From NCBI RefSeq assembly GCF_004917065.1, contig NZ_SSYA01000001.1, forward strand, positions 700,550 to 764,549: a stretch of 64,000 bases of DNA. Direction: 5' to 3'. Below the pieces are notes generated by a model. That model ran no database searches, was not told where the DNA came from, and saw only the letters and a list, made by a program, of their open reading frames with translations. This DNA is from Geomonas ferrireducens. Its GTDB lineage: Bacteria > Desulfobacterota > Desulfuromonadia > Geobacterales > Geobacteraceae. This document shows, in pieces, positions 33,452 to 42,347 of the stretch (position 1 is the first letter of the stretch; every line of letters starts with the position of its first letter). The translations under genes were made by a program, and so were the position numbers.

Positions 33452-34120
33452 ATGTCGGACCGTTGCAAGTTCAAGCAGTACGTCTGGGAACTGCCGCTGC
33501 GCTGGTTTCACTGGATCAACGTGCTCGCCATCGTGGTTCTCTCCGGGACCGGCTTCCTGATCGGCCATCCTGTTTCGCTCGGAAGCTCGCCTTCTGATTA
33601 CGCCATGGGGTGGATCCGCTTCGTGCACTTCGTCGCGGCCTACGCCTTCACGGTGAGCGTCGCCTCGCGCGTCGTCTGGGCCTTCATCGGCAACGAGCAC
33701 GCGAGTTGGCGCGCCTTCTTCCCGATGTTCAGCGCGAAGGGAAGGGAAAAGCTCAAAAAGATGCTGAACTACTACCTGCTCCGCTCCCACGAGGTCCCCG
33801 AAACGGTCGGGCACAACCCGCTCGCCACCACCGCGTACTTCGTGCTCTTCCTGATCTACCTCACCATGATCCTCACCGGCTTCGCCATGTACGCCGCCCA
33901 CACCCCCGGCGGCATCATGTTCAAGTCGCTGGGCTTCATGTACTCGCTTTTCAGCCTGCAGGGGATGCGCCTTGCCCACCACATGGGCATGTGGCTCATC
34001 TTCGGCTTCGTCGTCAACCACATCTACAGCGCTTGGCTCATGGACATAAAGGAGCATGGAGGCGAGATTTCCAGCATGTTCAGCGGCTACAAGTTCACGG
34101 TCAAACAAAAAGGAGAATAA
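33452..34120 (+). CDS. hyaC: Hydrogenase b-type cytochrome subunit
   Basis: A 222-residue integral membrane dihaem cytochrome b with four TM helices that passes electrons from the hydrogenase to the quinone pool. Candidate haem ligands are in WFHWINV, FVHFVAAYAF, and LAHHMGMWLIFGFVVNHIY. GGAGG precedes the ATG. It lies directly between large subunit and maturation protease, the usual HyaABCD (HyaSLBP) order. Confidence 0.95.
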   Translation: MSDRCKFKQYVWELPLRWFHWINVLAIVVLSGTGFLIGHPVSLGSSPSDYAMGWIRFVHFVAAYAFTVSVASRVVWAFIGNEHASWRAFFPMFSAKGREKLKKMLNYYLLRSHEVPETVGHNPLATTAYFVLFLIYLTMILTGFAMYAAHTPGGIMFKSLGFMYSLFSLQGMRLAHHMGMWLIFGFVVNHIYSAWLMDIKEHGGEISSMFSGYKFTVKQKGE

Positions 34121-34123
34121 CGG

Positions 34124-34660
34124 GTGAAAGCAAACTCGATTAAACAGCAACCGGCGCCGAAGTTCCTGGTGCTCGGCGTAGGTAACCTGGTGATGGGGGA
34201 CGACGGCGTGGGAATACGGGTCGTGCAACAGTTGCAGCGCGAGTACCGCTTCCCGAAGAGCGTCGAGATCGTCGACGGCGGGACGCTCGGGCTCGACCTC
34301 CTCCCGGTGCTCGAGGGGCGCAGCCACCTCATCATGGTCGATGCGGTGGAGACCGGAAAGGAACCCGGCACCTGCGTGCGCCTTGCCGGAGAGGAGCTTC
34401 CGATAGCCCTGGAGACCAAGGTTTCGCCGCACCAGATGGGGTTGAAAGACCTCCTGTCCGTAGCGAGGCTCATGGGTCAGGCGCCGGGTGAGATGGTGCT
34501 GATCGGCGTGCAGCCTGGAAGCATCCAGATGGGAACCGACCTCACCCACGAGGTGTCCTTACAGGTGGAGACCATGAAGGGGGCCGTGCTCAAGGAGCTC
34601 ACCGCGTTCGGCGTCGAGTGCCGCCCGGTCTCGCGTACCGTCAACGTCTGCAGGGACTAG
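34124..34660 (+). CDS. hyaD: Hydrogenase maturation protease
   Basis: A 178-residue HyaD/HybD-family endopeptidase that removes the C-terminal peptide of the large subunit after nickel insertion. VLGVGNLVMGDDGVGIRVVQ holds the first metal-binding acid, and VDGGTLGLDLL plus PHQMGLKDLL hold the other conserved acidic and His positions. The GTG start at 34124 is preceded by AGGAGA. The general Hyp maturation genes are not in the window and must be elsewhere. Confidence 0.95.
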   Translation: MKANSIKQQPAPKFLVLGVGNLVMGDDGVGIRVVQQLQREYRFPKSVEIVDGGTLGLDLLPVLEGRSHLIMVDAVETGKEPGTCVRLAGEELPIALETKVSPHQMGLKDLLSVARLMGQAPGEMVLIGVQPGSIQMGTDLTHEVSLQVETMKGAVLKELTAFGVECRPVSRTVNVCRD

Positions 34661-34665
34661 CCGCG

Positions 34666-35001
34666 ATGCCCCGCCGCGCCGTCACGCTCATCATCCTCGC
34701 CGCCCTTATGAGCGGCTGCACCGACACCCCACGGGGCGGGTCCCCCCCCGTGGTAACGGAGAGGGGTAGGCAGTTTTTCAAGGAGCGCTGCGCCCCCTGC
34801 CACCCGGATGGCGGCAACGTCATCAATCCGAAGAAGACCCTGCACGCAGGCGTTCTCGCCGACCACGGCATCACGACGCCCGCCGACATCGTTAAGAAGA
34901 TGCGCAACCCAGGCCCCGGGATGGTCCGTTTCGACCAGAGGACCATCCCGGACGCCGACGCGCGCCTCATCGCGGATTACATCCTAGCCACCTTCCGCTG
35001 A
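34666..35001 (+). CDS. Monohaem cytochrome c lipoprotein
   Basis: A 111-residue lipoprotein: signal peptide with lipobox LMSGC (lipidated Cys about 19), one haem site CAPCH and a likely Met axial ligand in PGPGMVRF, as in class I/c6-like cytochromes. It starts 5 bp after the protease stop, so it belongs to the hydrogenase operon and may accept electrons from it or from the membrane cytochrome b. I chose the ATG at 34666; the longer frame overlaps the protease gene. Confidence 0.85.
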   Translation: MPRRAVTLIILAALMSGCTDTPRGGSPPVVTERGRQFFKERCAPCHPDGGNVINPKKTLHAGVLADHGITTPADIVKKMRNPGPGMVRFDQRTIPDADARLIADYILATFR

Positions 35002-35050
35002 TCGGACAGACTCATCCGTCACGCTAGCCGCCCCCGCGCAACTGCCCTCG

Positions 35051-35073
35051 CCGGCGGCAATTGCCCTTTTTTC
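35051..35073 (+). terminator. Possible terminator of the hydrogenase operon
   Basis: GGCAATTGCC palindrome (35056-35065) followed by C and six T. The stem is short, and an upstream GCAACTGCCC segment can form a competing pair. The gap 35002-35206 shows nothing else. Confidence 0.4.
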
Positions 35074-35206
35074 TCGCACGTCCCGGCCACGACCCGCTTC
35101 TCACCCGTCAGTAAACCTCCTGATATCGCACAGCAATCCTCCTTCCCTCCGACATGGCACGGGTCATGTACCCCATTGCCTATCCCCTCGAGGAAAGGAG
35201 TCCATC

Positions 35207-35956
35207 ATGAAAAAGCTGCTGATCCGCGTATCGTTCTGCCTCCTCACCCTGGTGCTGCTCGCGCTCCCCGCAATCGCAGGCGAGATAAACGTTTCCGCCG
35301 CGGCGAGCCTCAAGGAGGCGGTGAACGAGATCGCCGAGAAGTTCGTCCAAAAGCACCCGGGAACGAAGATCACCAGGAACTACGCCGCGTCCGGGACACT
35401 CGCAAAACAGATCGAAAGCGGCGCGCCCGCGGACATCTTCATCTCGGCCAACGAGGAGTGGATGAGCCACCTGAAGGAGAAGAAACTCGTTGCCGCGGCC
35501 TCCATCGACACCTTCACGCGGAATACCCTTGTCTTTGCCGGCGCCACGACGCGGAAGATCTCCGGCATGCACGACCTTCCTTCCCTCGGTAGCATCGCCA
35601 TCGGCAGCCCCAAAAGCGTTCCCGCCGGGGAATACGCCGAAGAGGCGATGAGAAAGGCCGGGCTAGGGAAGGAGCTCAACGGGAAATTGATCCTCGCCAA
35701 GGACGTAAGGGAGAGCATGATGTACGCCGAACGCGGCGAGGTCGACGGCGCCTTCGTCTACCGCACCGATGCCCTGCTGGGAAAACACGCCAGGATCCTT
35801 TTCACGGTCCCGCAGCAACTCTACCCACGCATCGTTTACCCTATGGCACTCACAACAAACGGCACTAAGAACAGGGACGCTGTCGAGTTTTTAAACTATC
35901 TAAGAGGACGGGAAGCAAAGTCGGTACTGAACCGATACGGTTTCGCCGTCGATTAA
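35207..35956 (+). CDS. modA: Molybdate/tungstate ABC transporter substrate-binding protein
   Basis: A 249-residue periplasmic ModA with a signal peptide (1-24) and the oxyanion-binding SAAASLKEA start, YAASGTLAKQIESGAPADIFIS, and VDGAFVYRTDA regions. No modB or modC follows, so it is an orphan here and must rely on a permease encoded elsewhere. Molybdate and tungstate cannot be told apart reliably by eye. The tungsten enzyme at the start of the window would need the latter. AGGAAAGGAG precedes the ATG. Confidence 0.9.
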   Translation: MKKLLIRVSFCLLTLVLLALPAIAGEINVSAAASLKEAVNEIAEKFVQKHPGTKITRNYAASGTLAKQIESGAPADIFISANEEWMSHLKEKKLVAAASIDTFTRNTLVFAGATTRKISGMHDLPSLGSIAIGSPKSVPAGEYAEEAMRKAGLGKELNGKLILAKDVRESMMYAERGEVDGAFVYRTDALLGKHARILFTVPQQLYPRIVYPMALTTNGTKNRDAVEFLNYLRGREAKSVLNRYGFAVD

Positions 35957-36134
35957 CCACAATCCGAGGATCCGATGGTCCTTCAAAACGCTGCTGAGAC
36001 AGCGATTTGGGCACTATTAGCCCCTTTTATAACAATTTCCTTTCAGAGAATTAAATTATTTGATAATAATGGCAACGCTCCAACCTGGTAATGTTTTCTC
36101 CTATGGCAGCATGCGGTACCGGCAAAGGTCAACC

Positions 36135-37295
36135 ATGGCTAGTACGACTTCCAGTGAATCTTTCAAAGACGCCACACCAGGCAGTGCCACGGGCGAACGC
36201 TACCTCGAAATACTAGACCAGGCGCCTGCCCTGATCTGGCGCGCCGACAGCGAGAACCGGCGCGATTGGCTCAACGGCGCCTGGCTCGCCTTCACCGGCC
36301 GGGCGATGGAACAGGAACTGGGCGAGGGGTGGATCGCGGGGGTGCACGTCGAAGACCGGGAGCGCTACATCGGCGAGCGGCTCCGCGCTTTTCGAAAGCG
36401 GGAGCCTTTCGAGATCGAGTACCGGCTGCGGCGCCGCGACGGCCATTACCGCTGGATCTTCGACATAGGCCGTCCGGTATTCTCCGGTGAGGGCCACTTC
36501 GACGGGTACATCGGCTACTGCTTCGACATAACGGACCGGAAGAAGGCCGAGAGAGACCTGAACGCCGCACGGGAAAACGCCGAAGCGGCCAACCGCGCGA
36601 AGAGCTACTTTCTTGCCAACATGAGCCACGAGATCCGCACCCCGATGAACAGCATCATGGGGATGTCGCAACTTCTCGCCTTCACCGACCTCACCCCGGA
36701 ACAGAAGGAATACGTGGACGGCATCCTCGATTCCTCTCAGGGGCTGCTGACCATCGTCAACGACATCCTCGACCTCTCGAAGGCGGAAGCCGGCAGTATC
36801 GAGTTGGAGTGCCACGGTTTCAGCCTCAGGCAGAGCATCGCAGAAGTGGTGAGGACCCAGATGCCGGTCATCAACAGGAAGGGGCTTGCCTTCAGGACTG
36901 AAATCGACGACGACGTCCCAGACGACTTGATGGGAGACCGGTTGCGGGTGAAACAGGTGTTCATCAACGTCCTCGGTAACGCCATCAAGTTCACCAACGC
37001 AGGCGGCATAACCGTCTCGGTCCAGGTCCATGAGCAAACCGCAGGCGTGGCACGCCTGAAAATCAGCGTCGCCGACACCGGCATCGGCATCGCCGCCGAG
37101 GCTATGGAGCGCATCTTCACCCCCTTTAGCCAGGAGGATGCCACCATCACCAGGCAGTACGGCGGCACCGGACTCGGTCTCTCCATCAGCAGCGAGCTGG
37201 TTCATCTCATGGGGGGGCATATTTGGGTCGAAAGCCGCAAGAACCACGGCAGCACCTTCCACATGGTGATCCCCTTTCCTCTTGAGCGCAGCTAG
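36135..37295 (+). CDS. PAS-domain hybrid-type sensor histidine kinase without receiver
   Basis: A 386-residue soluble kinase: one PAS domain (about 20-140, ending [12 protein letters not shown]), HisKA with H165 in [12 protein letters not shown], and HATPase_c with N ([10 protein letters not shown]), G1 (DTGIGI), and G2 ([10 protein letters not shown]) boxes. No TM segment is seen, so the signal is probably cytoplasmic. I chose ATG 36135, 6 bp after AAAGG, over earlier ATGs without a site. No cognate regulator is adjacent. Confidence 0.9.
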   Translation: MASTTSSESFKDATPGSATGERYLEILDQAPALIWRADSENRRDWLNGAWLAFTGRAMEQELGEGWIAGVHVEDRERYIGERLRAFRKREPFEIEYRLRRRDGHYRWIFDIGRPVFSGEGHFDGYIGYCFDITDRKKAERDLNAARENAEAANRAKSYFLANMSHEIRTPMNSIMGMSQLLAFTDLTPEQKEYVDGILDSSQGLLTIVNDILDLSKAEAGSIELECHGFSLRQSIAEVVRTQMPVINRKGLAFRTEIDDDVPDDLMGDRLRVKQVFINVLGNAIKFTNAGGITVSVQVHEQTAGVARLKISVADTGIGIAAEAMERIFTPFSQEDATITRQYGGTGLGLSISSELVHLMGGHIWVESRKNHGSTFHMVIPFPLERS

Positions 37296-37302
37296 CAGCT
37301 CT

Positions 37303-37533
37303 CCCGCCGCCCGCCGCCCGCCGCCCGCCCTTTCCGCCCTTTCCGCCCTTTCCGCCCTTTCCGCCCTTTCCGCCCTTTCCGCCCTTTCCGCCCTTTCCGC
37401 CCTTTCCGCCCTTTCCGCCCTTTCCGACTGGTCCGACTGGTCCGACTGGTCCGACTGGTCCGACTGGTCCGACTGGTCCGACTGGTCCGACTGGTCCGAC
37501 TGGTCCGACTGGTCCGACTGGTCCGACTGGTCC
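37303..37533. repeat. Compound tandem repeat: 7-bp and two 9-bp minisatellites
   Basis: Three back-to-back perfect tracts: CCCGCCG x3 plus CCCGCCC (37303-37330, the last unit merging into the next tract), GCCCTTTCC x11 (37327-37425) and GACTGGTCC x12 (37426-37533). Both 9-bp units begin with G and end in TCC/TTCC and keep the same phase. The block separates the kinase from the MarR promoter. Read in one frame it would encode (LSA)n then (SDW)n, but no start or site supports a protein. Perfect units suggest recent slippage expansion. Confidence 0.95.
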
Positions 37534-37549
37534 GCGAGGGATTTTTTTC

Positions 37550-37578
37550 TTGACTTTAGTTTGCCGTCAAACTAGATT
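37550..37578 (+). promoter_or_regulatory. MarR promoter with operator in the spacer; leaderless start
   Basis: TTGACT (37550-37555), 17-bp spacer, TAGATT (37573-37578). The perfect inverted repeat TAGTTTG-CCGT-CAAACTA (37557-37574) fills the spacer and is a likely autoregulatory operator. Transcription would start at about 37585, next to the ATG at 37587. Confidence 0.7.
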
Positions 37579-37586
37579 CCCCTCCC

Positions 37587-38012
37587 ATGGAAACCAAGAG
37601 CATCGCAGCACTCATAAGCGACACCCGCGCCGGGATCAACCGGCACCTGCTCCAGGAACTCAAGCGCCTGGGGATCGAAGGACTCGCCCCGTCGCACGGC
37701 GCCATCCTGCACCACCTGTTCAACAACGAGCAGGTGACCATGAAGGACCTCGCCAAGGCGGTGCGGCGCGACAAGTCGACGGTGACCGCGCTGGTCGGCA
37801 AATTGGTCGCAAACGGCTATGTCGAGAAGGCGAGCAGCACCCAGGACCAGCGGACCGTCTTCGTGAGACTCTCCCCCAAGGGCCAGGCGCTCAAGCCGGT
37901 ATTCCAGGAGGTGTCGCGTAACCTCATCGAAAGGATCTGGCGCGGTTTCGACGAAACAGAGCAGCAGGAACTGATACGCCTGCTCAGGAAGGTGAGAGGC
38001 AACCTCCCGTAA
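37587..38012 (+). CDS. MarR family transcriptional regulator
   Basis: A 141-residue winged-helix regulator. The recognition helix and wing lie at about 52-95 ([49 protein letters not shown]). There is no Shine-Dalgarno sequence (TTCCCCTCCC precedes the ATG) and the promoter places the transcript start within a few bases of the ATG, so the mRNA is probably leaderless. The operator palindrome between -35 and -10 suggests autorepression. The downstream GH13 gene is 154 bp away and may or may not be co-regulated. Confidence 0.92.
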   Translation: METKSIAALISDTRAGINRHLLQELKRLGIEGLAPSHGAILHHLFNNEQVTMKDLAKAVRRDKSTVTALVGKLVANGYVEKASSTQDQRTVFVRLSPKGQALKPVFQEVSRNLIERIWRGFDETEQQELIRLLRKVRGNLP

Positions 38013-38166
38013 TTTTATAGCCGCCCCGCTTACGTCACTCCCTCCCCACAAATCGCCGCCCCTTCTTTTCTCACCTGTTGCCATCCCGCCAAACTTCGCT
38101 ACCGTTCTTACTTGTTTTTTTTAAGGACAATGCGGCGGCCCGGCCGCCGGCGCGGGAGGTGCAGCG

Positions 38167-40335
38167 ATGGCATACGGCCCCTGGATCGGCAATCTGAAGG
38201 TGAACGGTCGCGGTGGGAACTACGGAACGGTGAAGCTCCTGCTTGACGAGACCATGACCGGGGAAAACCCGACGCGCCTCGGCATCACGGTCGAGATCGC
38301 CGGTCCCGGGATGCCTCCCGACGCGTTCGAGGTTGAGCTCTTCACCAACCTGAACCGGCGCGACTTCGTGAAGACCCACGAGCCGCTCGCTGACTCGGGC
38401 GGCCCCACCTCCTACTGGATGCCGTTGCGCATGTCCTTTCTTGGACGCTCCTTCGACAACCTCGTCTTCACGACAGAGGTCCCCGTCACCAAGTGCGGGG
38501 CGTATCGCATCTCGGCACGCTACCGCATGTCCGGCACCGATACCTGGTGGTGGCATAACGACTTCGCCCCCCGCCCCAACGACCGGCTGCAGCGCGACTG
38601 CGCCGTGGTGGTCTCCCCCGCCAAAGCGGCCAGGTCGCGACTTTACGAGGCGAACGCCCTCACCGTGGAGGCACTCGCCGGCGGCTCCTACGAGAACCGC
38701 AGCACGCTCGACGACTTCCTCTCCATCCACGACTTCGACGGGTTCAACCCCTTCCAACTCACCTACGTCAACAACGAGCTCGGGTTCAACACGCTCTGGC
38801 TCATGCCGGTATTCCCGAACACGCAGTGGCGCTGGGACCGGGCTAGGTGGCAATGGGCCTCCAACGACAACCCCGGGAGCCCCTATTCTTCCCGCGACTA
38901 CTGGAGCATCAACCGCTGGCTCGCCGACAACGCGGCACCAGCACGGGCCCTTGAGCTCTTCCGGATGCTCTTCGATGAGGCAGAGGCCGTCGACTTGGAC
39001 GTCTTCATAGATCTCGCCTTCAACCACGCGGGGCGCGACGTCATCTACGGCGCGGGGGCCGTGGACCTCGGGTTCTGCACCATGCAGGATGAGGAGCAGT
39101 GGATAAGGGAACACCACCCTGCCTGGTGCACCCGCGGCACCGCCTTCGTCGACGGGCACAGCGTCCCCTACTACCGGGAACCTGCCGGCTCGGATTTCGA
39201 GTGCGCGGTGTGGGCACCCACGGACCGGCTGAACGAGCATGTCTGGGACGATGCCAACGTCGACTGGTTCTTCGGAGACTACGCGGCTCTTGGTCCCAAG
39301 CCCGGCCGCGCCGCCGACTACTGGGGGAACCCGGTGTCGCACTACGACCCGAAGGGAAACGCGGAGGACGAGAGCGACCTCTTTTACACCGACCTGGCGG
39401 TGCAGGCCGAGACCGAGAAACTGTGGCAGTACTTCGGCTACATCCTTCCCTACTGGATCGAGAAAAGCGGCGGGAAGCTGGCCGGCATCCGGGCCGATTT
39501 CGCGCAAGGGCTACCCAACCAGCTCTGGGAATACATCGTGAACCGCACCCGCAAGGCCCGCTGGGACTTCATCTTCCTCGCCGAGGTGCTCGACCCGGAC
39601 GTGATCCAGTACCGGCTGAACCGGGTGTTCGACGTCCTCACCACCAAGGACCACCACCTGTACCGGCAGGAGGAGGTCCGGATGAGCGACCTCTTCGCGT
39701 CGCTCGAGCAGGAAAGCACCCTCTTCGGCGGTGAGGCGCTCGTGATGCACAACGGAACCAGCCACGACGAGGGAGGCAATGCGGACAAGTGGGCCATGGC
39801 GGCGCGCTACGCAGTGACCGCCGCCATGTACGGCTGTCCCATGGTGTTCATGGGGCAGCCGCTCGGGCTTGCCGACAAGCTCCCCTTCAGGGACAGCTGG
39901 GCGAATATGTACCGGGCGTGGAGCGATGAGATCCCTGAACGGGAGGCGGTGGGACGGATGTACTCGAGGATCAATAAGGCTCGGGAGACGACGGCGGAGC
40001 TGCGGGAGCCGAAGCGCTACTTCCTGAACCTCTCAGGAGGCGGCTTCCACGAGGAGGTATTTTCCGTGGCGCGCTGGAAAGACGAGGTGGAAACAGACGC
40101 CGTGACGCTGGTTTTCGTGAATCTGAACGTCCATCACGGTAACGCCGGGACCTTCATCATCCCACGCGCCATCAGGCTCTCAGGAAATTACCAGGTGCGC
40201 AACCTGGTGGCGGACGACCCGCACCGGCAACTGTGGGGCGCGCCGCGCAGCGCCGAGGCCCTCTACGACGACGGCATCTTAGTCGTCTTCACCCTCCCGA
40301 ACGAGGTGCAGTACCTGAAACTGGAACCGGCGTGA
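38167..40335 (+). CDS. GH13 alpha-amylase family enzyme
   Basis: A 722-residue glycoside hydrolase/transferase with an N-terminal beta domain (about 1-150) and a (beta/alpha)8 domain. Conserved GH13 positions are D444 in GIRADFAQG (nucleophile), E473 in FLAEVLDPD (acid/base) and D534 in HNGTSHDEGG. A C-terminal beta domain ends the protein. No signal peptide, so it is cytoplasmic and probably acts on maltodextrin, glycogen or trehalose-type glucans; the subfamily is not clear. GGGAGG precedes the ATG, and a perfect hairpin CGGCGGCC-C-GGCCGCCG (38133-38149) stands just upstream of it. Confidence 0.85.
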   Translation: MAYGPWIGNLKVNGRGGNYGTVKLLLDETMTGENPTRLGITVEIAGPGMPPDAFEVELFTNLNRRDFVKTHEPLADSGGPTSYWMPLRMSFLGRSFDNLVFTTEVPVTKCGAYRISARYRMSGTDTWWWHNDFAPRPNDRLQRDCAVVVSPAKAARSRLYEANALTVEALAGGSYENRSTLDDFLSIHDFDGFNPFQLTYVNNELGFNTLWLMPVFPNTQWRWDRARWQWASNDNPGSPYSSRDYWSINRWLADNAAPARALELFRMLFDEAEAVDLDVFIDLAFNHAGRDVIYGAGAVDLGFCTMQDEEQWIREHHPAWCTRGTAFVDGHSVPYYREPAGSDFECAVWAPTDRLNEHVWDDANVDWFFGDYAALGPKPGRAADYWGNPVSHYDPKGNAEDESDLFYTDLAVQAETEKLWQYFGYILPYWIEKSGGKLAGIRADFAQGLPNQLWEYIVNRTRKARWDFIFLAEVLDPDVIQYRLNRVFDVLTTKDHHLYRQEEVRMSDLFASLEQESTLFGGEALVMHNGTSHDEGGNADKWAMAARYAVTAAMYGCPMVFMGQPLGLADKLPFRDSWANMYRAWSDEIPEREAVGRMYSRINKARETTAELREPKRYFLNLSGGGFHEEVFSVARWKDEVETDAVTLVFVNLNVHHGNAGTFIIPRAIRLSGNYQVRNLVADDPHRQLWGAPRSAEALYDDGILVVFTLPNEVQYLKLEPA

Positions 40336-40368
40336 GGCATTCCGCGCACTCAAAAGGAGCGGCATCTG

Positions 40369-41079
40369 TCACCTAGGCTGGCCGAGCACGAAATTCGCGA
40401 TGGTGTAGGCGATCTGCTCCGGGGCGCAGCGGTCGTTGTTGAACATGAGGTCGTAGAGCAAGGGATCGTGGTCGTCCTGGCTCAGAAAATCCCTGGTGAA
40501 GCGGTCACGCACCTTCTGCTGGCGGTGCATGAGTTTCTCCGCCTCCTCTTCTTCGATGTTGAGGCGCCTGGCGAGGGTGGAGATTTTGAATCGCTCCGAG
40601 GCGAAGATGCGGAAGTGGTAGGAATGCTCTAAGTGCCTCGTGATGATGGAGCCCCCCAGTTCGAGAATCAGCACGTTTCCCTGCTCCGCCAGCGCTGCCA
40701 CGTGTTGCGAGAGGGGGAGAAAGTAGTCGTAGTTGCTTTTCCAGCGCGGCGAAAAGGTGGCGAGTATCTCGGAAAGCATGCGGCTGTTTTCGCCCAGCGT
40801 CTCGAGGATCTCCTGTGAGAGGTTGTGGCGGCTGGCCACCTCCTCGATAACCGCCTTGTCGATCATGACCCATTCGTCGCCGGTCCGCTGCATGAGGATC
40901 TCACGCAACAGTTCCGCCATTGGATAGCCGGTACAGCCGTATTCGCGGGAGATGGTGATGCAGGGGCGGGCCTTTGGCTTGGCCTGGCTTCTGGCCGCCT
41001 TGTCCTTCTGCCTGCGGTTGTACTCCTCGAGGCTGCCGATCCTCAGATCGACCGAGGGGATAAACAGGTTGTCCGGCAT
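40369..41079 (-). CDS. Cytidylate kinase-like family protein
   Basis: A 236-residue P-loop-like protein of the cytidylate kinase-like family (PF13189 type). ITISREYGCTGYPMAELLREIL (about 42-63) is the modified nucleotide-binding start, where the classical GxxGxGKS is replaced by SREYGCTG. Basic residues in RFKISTLARRLNI and the RQQKVRDRF stretch fit the lid. Its substrate is unknown; housekeeping CMP kinase is a different gene. AAAGGAG precedes the ATG. It converges with the GH13 gene (33-bp gap). Confidence 0.85.
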   Translation of the reverse strand: MPDNLFIPSVDLRIGSLEEYNRRQKDKAARSQAKPKARPCITISREYGCTGYPMAELLREILMQRTGDEWVMIDKAVIEEVASRHNLSQEILETLGENSRMLSEILATFSPRWKSNYDYFLPLSQHVAALAEQGNVLILELGGSIITRHLEHSYHFRIFASERFKISTLARRLNIEEEEAEKLMHRQQKVRDRFTRDFLSQDDHDPLLYDLMFNNDRCAPEQIAYTIANFVLGQPR

Positions 41080-41121
41080 AGTCCCGCTCCTTTCATTGTT
41101 TCATTGCAGTGTCCCGCCTTG

Positions 41122-41838
41122 TCAGCTCATCTCCTTAAGTTCCCGGATCAGGTCGACCTGACGCTGGAAGATGAACCGGGAGAGTACCCCCTCGATATGC
41201 GCATCGGAGTAGATGGAGAACCTGCAGAGATCGCCCCCCTCCTCCTTGGTGCAGTCGACCACGGCGGCATTCACCTGCAGCGGCGTCACGGTGTTGTGCA
41301 ACGGGTTCGGGATCATCACCTTCAGGACGACCTCATCCCCCTTTGTCAGGTTGCTCGACGCTTCGCTCAGGATGGAGAAGCCACCGAGGGAGACGTCGAG
41401 GGCCTTTGCCTTCAAGGTCCCTCCGGGCGCCGCTATCTCGGCTTCGCAAGGGGGATCGAGCTCGAGTCTCAGCGAGGTGCGCTGCTCGGCGAGCACGTCG
41501 ATGTAGCAGAAGTTGTGCAGCGAAGCCATCATGCGGCGCACGTCGGAGTCCTTCACTTCGGCCAGAAGCGACTGCGAAAAACTGCCGCACTTGATGCAGG
41601 TCCGCCCGGAATGGCCGAGTGCGACCGCCTGCTGCGGGTGCACATCCAGTTCGAGCACCTCGCCGCAGAGCTCCACCAGGGTGGCGGGATAGCTGATCGG
41701 GAGTCCCTTGTAATAGTTCACGAGCTTCACCCGAGTCCCGGCACCGGACTTTATCATGTCGCGAAGGCGCGTGAGGATCTCGACGCGGTCCTGCTCGATG
41801 GAACTCTTGACTGCGGCTCGGTAATGGCTTGGGTCCAT
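41122..41838 (-). CDS. PilZ domain protein (YcgR-like), putative c-di-GMP receptor
   Basis: A 238-residue protein with an N-terminal YcgR-like region (about 15-110) and a PilZ domain (about 115-230). Both c-di-GMP motifs are intact: R120-T-S-L-R124 and D148-V-S-L-G-G. CIKCGSF (81-87) is a CxxC pair in the N-terminal region. I chose the ATG at 41838 (MDPSHY), 17 bp after the receiver gene's stop; the longer frame runs through that gene. It forms a two-gene operon with the receiver upstream, linking phosphorelay and c-di-GMP signalling. Confidence 0.88.
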   Translation of the reverse strand: MDPSHYRAAVKSSIEQDRVEILTRLRDMIKSGAGTRVKLVNYYKGLPISYPATLVELCGEVLELDVHPQQAVALGHSGRTCIKCGSFSQSLLAEVKDSDVRRMMASLHNFCYIDVLAEQRTSLRLELDPPCEAEIAAPGGTLKAKALDVSLGGFSILSEASSNLTKGDEVVLKVMIPNPLHNTVTPLQVNAAVVDCTKEEGGDLCRFSIYSDAHIEGVLSRFIFQRQVDLIRELKEMS

Positions 41839-41855
41839 GTCAGGTAGTCCCCGCT

Positions 41856-42248
41856 CTAGAGCAATCCGTGGCGTTTGAGCATGCCCATGAGGTCGGCCCG
41901 CCCGACCGGCTTCACGAGATAGTCGGTACAATCGCCGTCCCACATCGCTTCCTGCACGTTTTCCGGGGAGTTAAGGGAACTGGTCATAATGATGACGCTC
42001 TTTTGCTCCTGGCGCTGAGCGTCTTTTTCCGCCTGGCGCATCAGCCTCAACGCCTGCTGCCCGTCCATCTCAGGCATGATGATGTCGAGCAGCACGAGAT
42101 CGAAGGGATGTCCCTCCTTGAGGGCGCCCGTGAAGAGATCCACCCCTTGCCTGCCGTTGTCCGCGACATCTATCTCGGCAACATCCTTCAGAAACATCGT
42201 GAGTCCCTCACGCAGGAACTCGTTGTCCTCGATGATCAAGCACTTCAT
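41856..42248 (-). CDS. Single-domain response regulator (CheY-like)
   Basis: A 130-residue stand-alone receiver with the acidic pair E7/D8 (IIEDNE), phospho-acceptor D55 (LVLLDIIMPEMDG), the conserved Thr/Ser in IIMTSS and the Lys in DYLVKP. AGGAG is 5 bp before the chosen ATG at 42248. It is followed by the PilZ gene. It has no output domain, so its partner is another protein. Confidence 0.93.
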   Translation of the reverse strand: MKCLIIEDNEFLREGLTMFLKDVAEIDVADNGRQGVDLFTGALKEGHPFDLVLLDIIMPEMDGQQALRLMRQAEKDAQRQEQKSVIIMTSSLNSPENVQEAMWDGDCTDYLVKPVGRADLMGMLKRHGLL

Positions 42249-42347
42249 ATGGCTCCTCGTCCGCGACACCCGCCGCTCGGGCGCCCCGCGCAGGGGTGTT
42301 TTCGGCGCTGCCGCCCTGCGTATGACAAGTTTTCTTATCGGTCCAGG

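Noticed and set aside
32906-34549. 547-codon antisense frame over hydrogenase genes
   Set aside because: Opposite strand of conserved large-subunit, cytochrome and protease genes.
35155-35206. Sigma-54 promoter before modA (TGGCAC)
   Set aside because: The -12 GC is not at the required 10-bp distance.
37303-37533. CRISPR array
   Set aside because: Units are 7-9 bp with no spacers and no cas genes nearby.
37282-37575. 97-residue (LSA)n(SDW)n protein
   Set aside because: It is just the tandem repeats read in frame; no start site and it runs through the MarR promoter.
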